The translations under genes were made by a program, and so were the position numbers. A stretch of 64,000 nt of DNA from Chamaelirium japonicum (lineage: Eukaryota; Streptophyta; Magnoliopsida; Liliales; Melanthiaceae), in assembly GCA_947650365.1 (NCBI GenBank), contig OX393553.1, positions 67,952,216 through 68,016,215 of the forward strand. Reading direction: 5' to 3'. The notes below the pieces were generated by a model. It worked only from the letters and a program-made list of their open reading frames with translations. It was not told where the DNA came from and ran no database searches. Shown here in pieces: positions 58,016 through 64,000 of this stretch (the first letter of the stretch is position 1; every line of letters starts with the position of its first letter).

Positions 58016-60162
58016 GTCTCGTCGTTACGAGAGCTTTCCGAATTCCGACTGGATCGTTGATGCGGTCTCCCACGGGAGTACGCACCTTCGCTTCCCTTTC
58101 GCGCAGGTCTTCCACCACCGTGCTTTGAGACAGAAGACCGGACTGTCAGTACTTCAGCTTTTGACGCACGAGCGAGTTTGCGAGGATGGCGTGACCGACA
58201 GCTCTTGTCGAGTGTTGAAACTTGGCGAGCGTATCCTCACTGACGAAGGATCTTCCCGGCAAATCGTTCGGCCGAGCTTGGGGTTGCCGTTCCACCACAC
58301 TGGTGAGGAGTCAGTTCTGGTCCCTGTTGTTGCCTTGAAGATATGCTCCCGCCGTACGCGATGGGGTGTGGGGATTCAATCGCGTGGAGATGTCACGTAT
58401 CTGGGAGGCTTCCGGGACTGGATGAGAGAGCTATCCGGCGCGTTGGAGGCAGAGCCAGGGATGGAGCGTTTGGCGAGGTTTGTGGAGCCAGCTTGTTGGG
58501 AGTACAGTCGACCGGACGGTATATACCGGGCTCTGTGTGAGCAGTGGTGCCCTGAGACCAATACCTTTTTGACCGGAGCTGGTGAAATCGGGATCACCCT
58601 TCGTGACGTGCATGTCATCTCTGGGTGTCCAGAAGTTCGGAGTTACTATCAGGAGGAGGTTCCTTCTCTGGAGGTTTTGACGGACCCAGACGAGTCTCCT
58701 AGCTTCTGCCTTTTGCTTTTTAAGGCGTATGCTATTATAGCGGCGCGCGAGCGGTCAGACCGGGTAATTCACTCGGATTGGGTGGACTTCTGGTTTCGAG
58801 GAGAGTATCGTCACGCTCCCCCTTCGAGTCACCCGATGTGGAGATATGCTTCGTCAAAGAGACCGGCGCCTGGCACCTTCCGGCGACCGATTGAATCTCT
58901 GAAGAAAGAGTGGTGCTCCATGGCCGGGGCGCAACGTCCCTGGGAAGTTTTGGGACTTGAAGAATGCAGCGATGCCTGGCGTGCTGCTTACCGGTCAGCG
59001 GGGTTGGTACTTTTCCTTTGCCGTTTTGCTCTACCTTGGGAAGGGGATGTGATACGCCCTGGGACCTTCCTTGCGGCTGCTCAGATGGTGAATAGAGAGT
59101 TTCTTAACGTGGCGCCGACGATCCTCTGCTCGTTGTACGGAGGGCTTAGCGGGACCTATTGGAGTTTATCGAGTGCGGGAGATGCAAAAGGGGAGGTAGG
59201 CAGGGCCAGTTCCTTTTGCCCCCTGCATTACCTCTATGGTTGGATTGGGCTTCATTTTTCGAAGGGGATCTTCGCAGCGCGTGGACCTTCGACCTCGGTG
59301 CCCTTTCTCCCTTGTGTGGGAGGTGTGATGAATGCTTTTTACGCATGGGAGCGTCCGAAGCCTAGTGCCCGCGAGTGTTTGAGACGTATGGACCCTTCTG
59401 ACTTTGAATTCGTGTCAGAGAATGCACTTGCACCTTCTACCAGATCCTTGGTATGTGATGTGGAGGAAATGCCCGAGCACTTGTACTGGAGCATGGTGAG
59501 TTGCCGGCCTGGGTACCTCATTTGGCGTCGTGGGGATGTAGTGGAGGTGGCACGGTACTCTCCCCACCGGTTTGCTCGATAGCAGGGCTTTCGTCAGGAG
59601 TTGTCTGGGACTCCTTTGCGTATGAAGTCACGTTACACCCCGCAGGAAGCGTATCGCCTCTGGGGAGCGCTTTATGACAGATTTACTGGGTGTATTTTCT
59701 CGCCGAGGATCAAGTCGGGCGGAAAGGATGCTGCTACTCCTGAGTATCGCCGCTGGGTCAACGTGTCAGTGATCCCCCTCCTAGCTAGCCTTCAGCTGGA
59801 TGTTCTTGCTAGTAGCGAGCGGGCTGACTTTTCTTTTGACTCTTTGGCGGGGTCAGAGGATCGCCGTCTTTGGTCCGAGGAGCGACGATCGGAGAGATCT
59901 CGTGGCCATCGAGAGAGTGTTTCCCAGGCTTCACTTTCTGTGCAAGAAGTTGAGATGGATCCATCCTCCAAGGTTCAGAGTCTTCCTGAGACTCAGACTT
60001 CTTGGAGTGGGTGTGCTTCTCCCAAGAGGAGGAAGTTGGATCTCCTGTGTGAGGCAGCTTCGGTTGGTGCTGGCGAGACAGAGCCAGCCCGAGAGGGAGA
60101 GCCAGGGCTTTTTGCCGATGAGGTAATCCCTCTTTCTGGGGTAGCTTCATCGGATGCTGCAG
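58016..60162 (+). CDS. Plant mobile domain (aminotransferase-like) protein of the Tat element, main exon, one in-frame stop
   Basis: The exon is taken to start after acceptor TTCTTTCTTTTTCAG (ending 58015). It first codes RYESFPNSDWIVDAV and similar. From about 58490 it enters a plant mobile domain (PF10536 type): CWEYSRPDGIYRALCEQWCP, TLRDVHVISGCPEV, WVDFWFRGEY, FLCRFALPWEGDVIRPG, CSLYGGLSGTYW and YLYGWIGLHF. A TAG at 59580-59582 interrupts the frame after SPHRFAR. The same frame then continues as QELSGTPLRMKSRYTPQEAY to 60162, ending with donor GTATAT. A single C-to-T change (CAG to TAG) would explain the stop. The gene is antisense to pol. The N-terminal exon(s) upstream, in 57025-57780, could not be resolved. 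Confidence 0.72.
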
Positions 60163-60247
60163 GTATATCTTGTTTCTAGTTCTTCATGAATTTCTGTGTT
60201 TGTTCCCTTATTTCGTTGGCTGAGTTGTTCAGCTCTAATTTTGGCAG

Positions 60248-61221
60248 GGTCTGCTGGACCGGACTGCGAGTCTGCCCCGAAGGAGGTTGGGCAGGAGTGC
60301 TCTCCTATCAGGGCAACGTTGATTGAAGGTGGCGGGCTGGATGTCCCCTGGGATAACTTGGAGCTTTTGGGAGCGTGTGGAGCGGATTTTGCCGGCAGCG
60401 CTGTCGACCTGGATGATATTGACGTGGAGCAGTTGGGCTTTAAGGAGGAGGATGAGGTCTCCAGTGTAGGGAGAGAACCGACTCCTCTAGTCAGGTCCGG
60501 TACTCCGGTGGAGATTACTCCCGCAGTCGTTTTGTGGGAAGGTTTACCCGTGTCTCCTCCTTCGGCTCCGGTGGTTTCGCTGACTGTTATCACGGCGATG
60601 GTCCAGGAGGCGGTTCCTTCACTTGGGCCTTCAGGACCGGAGCCCACCTTGCCTGTGCACTCAGAGGCCGACAGGAGAAAGTGCAGTTCGCGAGACCTTC
60701 TCTCTATGCTTCTTTCGGAGAGCTGCCGGAAGTATATCCAGACGACGCTTGCACCCTTCCAGGAAGAGGGCCTTGACGCTTTGAACAGCTGGTGGGTCCT
60801 AGAGGGGCCTGAGTTTTGTAAGAACCTGGCGGCCTTCCAGGTAGATGGCTCTTTGTTTGAGGCACAGATGCGTGTTCTCTTGGCGGATAGTGAAGCTCAT
60901 TGCTTGAAACGGGCTTCGATGGAAGATGACCTTCCCCTGGTACTAGCAAAGGCCGAGGACGAGGAGCGTCGACTGGAGGCGCAGCATGCACTTGCTACTG
61001 CGAGCCTTGTTCGGGCGCAGAAGAAGCTAGAGGCTGCTCGCGCATTTTTCGAGAAAGCTGAGGCGATCGAGAAGTCTTCTGGAGCAGACCTGGCAAAGCA
61101 GCGTATCGAGCTGGCGACGCATCGGGAGCGGGTAGCTTCTTGGTCTTCAGAATTGCAGCGCATGGAGGTTACTGGCGGCGAGCTGCTCCAACGTCTCAAA
61201 GAGTTTGATTCACTTTACTAG
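60248..61221 (+). CDS. Plant mobile domain protein, last exon with coiled coil
   Basis: The 85-bp intron 60163-60247 has GTATAT donor and TTTTGGCAG acceptor. Splicing joins the frames exactly (G plus GG gives Gly). The exon first codes an acidic, Ser/Pro-rich linker. It then codes a region with SRDLLSMLLSESCRKYIQ, and an Ala/Glu/Arg-rich coiled coil (about the last 110 residues: AKAEDEERRLEAQHALATAS, KKLEAARAFFEKAEAIEK) ending KEFDSLY. Retained intron would meet TAG within 16 bases. Confidence 0.78.
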
Positions 61222-61497
61222 CGATGTCGCATTTCCTTTTCTTTCTTGTCATTTCTACTGGATGGACTCGTAGTTCTGTTTTTCTTTGTTTGGTGATACT
61301 TTAATATCATGCATCTATTTTTTGTTTGGACTTGTTTTCTGGAATAGCAAAGTTTGGTTGTATCTTTTTTGTTTGGACTGAACCTTTACAGGCTGCCTAC
61401 GTACCCTACTGAGAGGGATCAAGTCACACGTAGTTCCTTTTTTTTTTTTCTTTTTTTTTTTTCTTTTTTTTTGAGCGCAAGGGGTGTAACCCTGCTT
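61222..61497. other. Convergent 3' ends of the antisense gene and pol
   Basis: A 276-bp AT-rich stretch with long T runs (61437-61472) separates the two convergent genes. It probably serves both 3' UTRs. Confidence 0.6.
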
Positions 61498-64000
61498 TTA
61501 GGCATAGTACCTTTTGAGGTACTTGCCATTGATAGGGCCAAGTGTAAGCCCTTCTGGCGTGGTAAGAAGATACGCGCCATTGGAGTAGACTTCTTTGATA
61601 GTGTGTGGTCCATCCCACTTGGCGTCGAACTTCTTTCCTCCTCGATGCGAAAGGATGATGGGACGTTTGACCGCGAGCACCAATTCCCCTTTTTGGAAGG
61701 ATCGAGGGCGAATCCTTTTGTTAAAGGCTCGAGTCAACCTGGCTTGGTAGCATTCCAGACGTTGCTGGGCTTCGAGGCGCTTCTCATCCAAGGCTTCCAA
61801 TTCTGCTAGGCGAAGTTGAGCGTTGTCGTCGTTGATGAGGCCTTCCTGGACAGCTATTCTGAGTGACGGAATCTGGAGCTCGAGTGGGAGGACAGCTTCT
61901 ACTCCATATACTAGTGAGTACGGAGTCGCCTGTGTTGGCGTGCGAAAAGAGGTGCGATATGCCCATAGCGCTTCGCCCATACGTTCATGCCAGTCTTTCT
62001 TTGATTTTGAGACGACTTTCTCCAAAAGTTTGCAGAGTGTTTTATTGAAAGCTTCTGCTAGACCGTTGGCCGAGGCGTTGTACATGGTTGAACATCTTTG
62101 CTTGATATCGAATTTGGCGCAAAACTGGGTGACAGCGGCATTCTTGAATTGCTTCCCGTTGTCTGTGACAATATAACGAGGAATGCCGTACCGGAAGATG
62201 ATGTCGTTCTGGATGAAATTGATGACGGAGTGCCTGGTAACTTCTCGCAATGGTACTGCCTCAGCCCACTTGGAGAAGTAATCTGTTGCCGCCAGGATGT
62301 AAAGATGCTGCTTGGATGACTTGGGTAGCGGTCCGACAATATCAAGTCCCCATCCATCGAAGGGCCATGATGCGATGGTTGGATGCAAAGGTTCCGGAGG
62401 CTGACGGATGTAGTCGCCATGCAGCTGGCAAGTGTGGCATTTTTTTGCAAACTCGAGGGAGTCCTTGACCATAGTGGGCCAGTAGTACCCCATCCGCCTG
62501 ATGCGGAAGTGCAGCTTTGGACCAGGCTGATGTGAGCCACAGATCCCGGCATGAACTTCTTCTAGTACTGTTTCCGCTTCTTCTTTTGCAAGACACCTCA
62601 GGAGCGTACCATCGTAGCTTCGACGGTACAACTCGTTGTTGAAGTGGAAGAATTTCAGAGACCGTCGGCGAATGTCGACCTTACGTTTTGGATCTTCAGG
62701 GAGCTTCCCGTGGACGAGGAAGTCTATGAATGGTTGTCTCCAATCTAGCTCGTCAGTTACGAGAACGTGTACTGCGTTAACTTGGTCCAGGATCCCCATA
62801 GGGAGGTCCTTCTCGGTGACTACCATCCTCTTACAGATAGGGACGATGAGCTGGTTTCTTTCTGGGAATGAGAGTGTAGCCGCTAAATTTGCGAGCGCAT
62901 CAGCCTGCTGATTAAGGTTTCTGGGGACATGCTGGATTGAAGCACTTGAAAACGCACCAAAGAGTTTCAGGGCTTGCAGATGCAATGGCACGAGATCTTC
63001 TTTATTGACTTCGTATGCCCCCAATATTTGCTGAATGACGAGTTGAGAGTCGCCGAAAATTTCGAGCCCTCGAAGTTTCATATCATTGGCGAGTTCAAGG
63101 CCAATGATCAAAGCTTGATATTCCGCCCTGTTATTTGAGCACGGCTCCGATAGTAGAAATGAGAAGGGAAGTACTTCGTCGTTTGGTGTGACGAAGATAA
63201 CTCCTGCTCCTGCTACGCCTTGCCTTGCCGCACCATCGAAAAACATTTTCCAAGAAGGGGCGATGTCGATGCAGAATATTTCTTCATCTGGGAGATCTTC
63301 CGATAGCTCCCATTCTGCTGGCAGGGGATATTCTACCAGGAAGTCCGCGAGAGCTTGACCTTTGACCGCTTTACGAGGGACAAAGGTGATATCAAACTCG
63401 AGGAGGAGTAGAGCCCACTTGGCCAAACGTCCGGAGAGCACTGGCCTCGACATAATGTATTTGAGCGGGTCGGCTTTTGAGATGAGTCTGATAACGTGAG
63501 CTAACATGTAGTGTCGCAGCTTCTTTGTAGCAAAGATGAGCGCCAGACAGACCTTCTCAATCGGGGAGTAGTTTAGCTCCGCGCCAATGAGAGTGCGGCT
63601 CAAATAGTAGCATGCTGTTTCCTTGCCTAGCTCGTTGTCTTGAGCCAGGAGTGCCCCCAAGGATTGCTCCTGGGCGCTGATGCAAAGGACCAATGGCTTT
63701 CCTTGAACTGGTGCTGTCAGAACCGGAGGCTTGAGTAAGTAGTCCCTGATGTTTTGGAGGGCTTCCTGACAAGCCTCATCCCACTTGAATGCTGCTCCTT
63801 TCTTCATGAGGCGACTGAAGGGCCTACATTTTCCAGCTAAGTTGACGATAAACCTTCTGATATATGCTAGATGGCCCTGGAGACCTCGGAGGTCTCGTAC
63901 GGTTTTCGGGATTGGCATATTGAGAATAGCATCTATCTTAGATTGATCTATCTCGATGCCTCGATGTCGTACGACAAAGCCAAGAAACTTTCCCGAGGAG
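61498..64000 (-). CDS. Tat gypsy Pol, C-terminal part: RT end, two RNase H domains, integrase (partial)
   Basis: The frame is open to the window edge. In order it has: the RT tail (KFLGFVVRHRGIEIDQSK, then PKTVRDLRGLQGHLAYIRRF); the usual gypsy RNase H (VLCISAQEQSLGALLAQDN, LIFATKKLRHYM); a second, archaeal-type RNase H (MFFDGAARQGVAGAGVIF with catalytic D, NRAEYQALIIGLELA with E, IFGDSQLVIQQI with D, NQQADALANLA with D). Then comes integrase: an HHCC finger (HAGICGSHQ, CHTC), then DDE residues in WGLDIVGPLPK, YIVTDNGKQFKN and GLAEAFNKTL, and a C-terminal domain (AKWDGPHTIKEV). Two RNase H domains mark the Tat lineage. There is no frameshift, so this part of pol may be functional. Confidence 0.95.
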   Translation of the reverse strand, partial: SSGKFLGFVVRHRGIEIDQSKIDAILNMPIPKTVRDLRGLQGHLAYIRRFIVNLAGKCRPFSRLMKKGAAFKWDEACQEALQNIRDYLLKPPVLTAPVQGKPLVLCISAQEQSLGALLAQDNELGKETACYYLSRTLIGAELNYSPIEKVCLALIFATKKLRHYMLAHVIRLISKADPLKYIMSRPVLSGRLAKWALLLLEFDITFVPRKAVKGQALADFLVEYPLPAEWELSEDLPDEEIFCIDIAPSWKMFFDGAARQGVAGAGVIFVTPNDEVLPFSFLLSEPCSNNRAEYQALIIGLELANDMKLRGLEIFGDSQLVIQQILGAYEVNKEDLVPLHLQALKLFGAFSSASIQHVPRNLNQQADALANLAATLSFPERNQLIVPICKRMVVTEKDLPMGILDQVNAVHVLVTDELDWRQPFIDFLVHGKLPEDPKRKVDIRRRSLKFFHFNNELYRRSYDGTLLRCLAKEEAETVLEEVHAGICGSHQPGPKLHFRIRRMGYYWPTMVKDSLEFAKKCHTCQLHGDYIRQPPEPLHPTIASWPFDGWGLDIVGPLPKSSKQHLYILAATDYFSKWAEAVPLREVTRHSVINFIQNDIIFRYGIPRYIVTDNGKQFKNAAVTQFCAKFDIKQRCSTMYNASANGLAEAFNKTLCKLLEKVVSKSKKDWHERMGEALWAYRTSFRTPTQATPYSLVYGVEAVLPLELQIPSLRIAVQEGLINDDNAQLRLAELEALDEKRLEAQQRLECYQARLTRAFNKRIRPRSFQKGELVLAVKRPIILSHRGGKKFDAKWDGPHTIKEVYSNGAYLLTTPEGLTLGPINGKYLKRYYA

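Larger units (their letters stand above)
54687..64000 (-). mobile_element. Tat-lineage Ty3-gypsy element with antisense gene, 5' part beyond the window
   Basis: The minus-strand order is pol (64000 to 61498), an untranslated stretch, an antisense gene (61221 back to about 57025), a GC-rich region and a putative 3' LTR (about 56270-54687). Two RNase H domains in pol and an extra antisense gene between integrase and 3' LTR are known traits of Tat elements. The 5' LTR, gag and start of pol are to the right of the window, so the LTR borders cannot be checked by comparison. Confidence 0.82.

Noticed and set aside
60196-60247. Upstream start of the last antisense-gene exon as an independent gene
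   Set aside because: The first 52 bases are the intron end. Splicing to 60162 restores one continuous frame, which is the simpler reading.

Overview
This is nuclear DNA of a flowering plant. The evidence is a spliced Rab5-type GTPase gene of plant character, a DUF3511 gene, a Cassandra element with 5S rRNA-derived LTRs, a Tat-lineage Ty3-gypsy element with two RNase H domains, plant LINE and Ty1-copia remains, and hAT and PIF/Harbinger-like MITEs. I cannot name the species. The window is gene-poor and dominated by nested transposable elements and microsatellites.

Layout. 1-2.1 kb: four different foldback MITEs strung between TA and CT microsatellite tracts. 2.5-3.4 kb: a hAT-like non-autonomous element with an 8-bp target-site duplication (TSD). 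4.3-7.2 kb: a non-coding LTR element. 7.47-7.72 kb (minus): an intact DUF3511 gene. 8.1-11.25 kb: a 325-bp tandem repeat split by a coding-free copia-like element. 12.4-12.9 kb: a hAT MITE. 14.0-16.9 kb: another coding-free LTR element. 17.65-18.4 kb (plus): an intact single-exon gene for a small one-pass membrane protein. 18.8-20.8 kb: a TRIM with a Harbinger-like MITE in its 3' LTR, and two further MITEs. 21.0-21.9 kb: a solo LTR. 22.5-26.1 kb: decayed gypsy pol and copia gag. 27.3-38.7 kb: a 5'-truncated LINE with an 11-bp TSD, split by an 8-kb gag-only gypsy element (TR-GAG type) carrying four tandem arrays.

39.2-50.9 kb (plus): exons 1-4 of a Rab5 GTPase gene. Intron 1 is 7.3 kb and full of transposons, including a gag fragment, a 1.2-kb copia derivative with an RNase H reading frame, hAT MITEs, a Micron-like MITE, microsatellites and a duplicated segment. 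The later exons are not seen. 51.0-54.7 kb: a decayed gypsy gag with a three-LTR Cassandra array (5S-derived sequence in each LTR) and a hAT MITE inserted in it. 54.7-64.0 kb: the 3' half of a large Tat gypsy element on the minus strand. Its pol runs off the right edge, and between pol and the 3' LTR an antisense (plus-strand) plant-mobile-domain gene has its own leader, a GT-AG intron and one in-frame stop codon.

How it fits together. Many insertions show exact TSDs, so their order can be read: LINE, then TR-GAG inside it; gag remnant, then Cassandra and hAT MITE inside it; TRIM, then Harbinger MITE inside it. The ordinary host genes are DUF3511 (7.5 kb), the membrane protein (17.7 kb) and Rab5 (39.2-50.9 kb). 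Everything else supported here is transposon or repeat.
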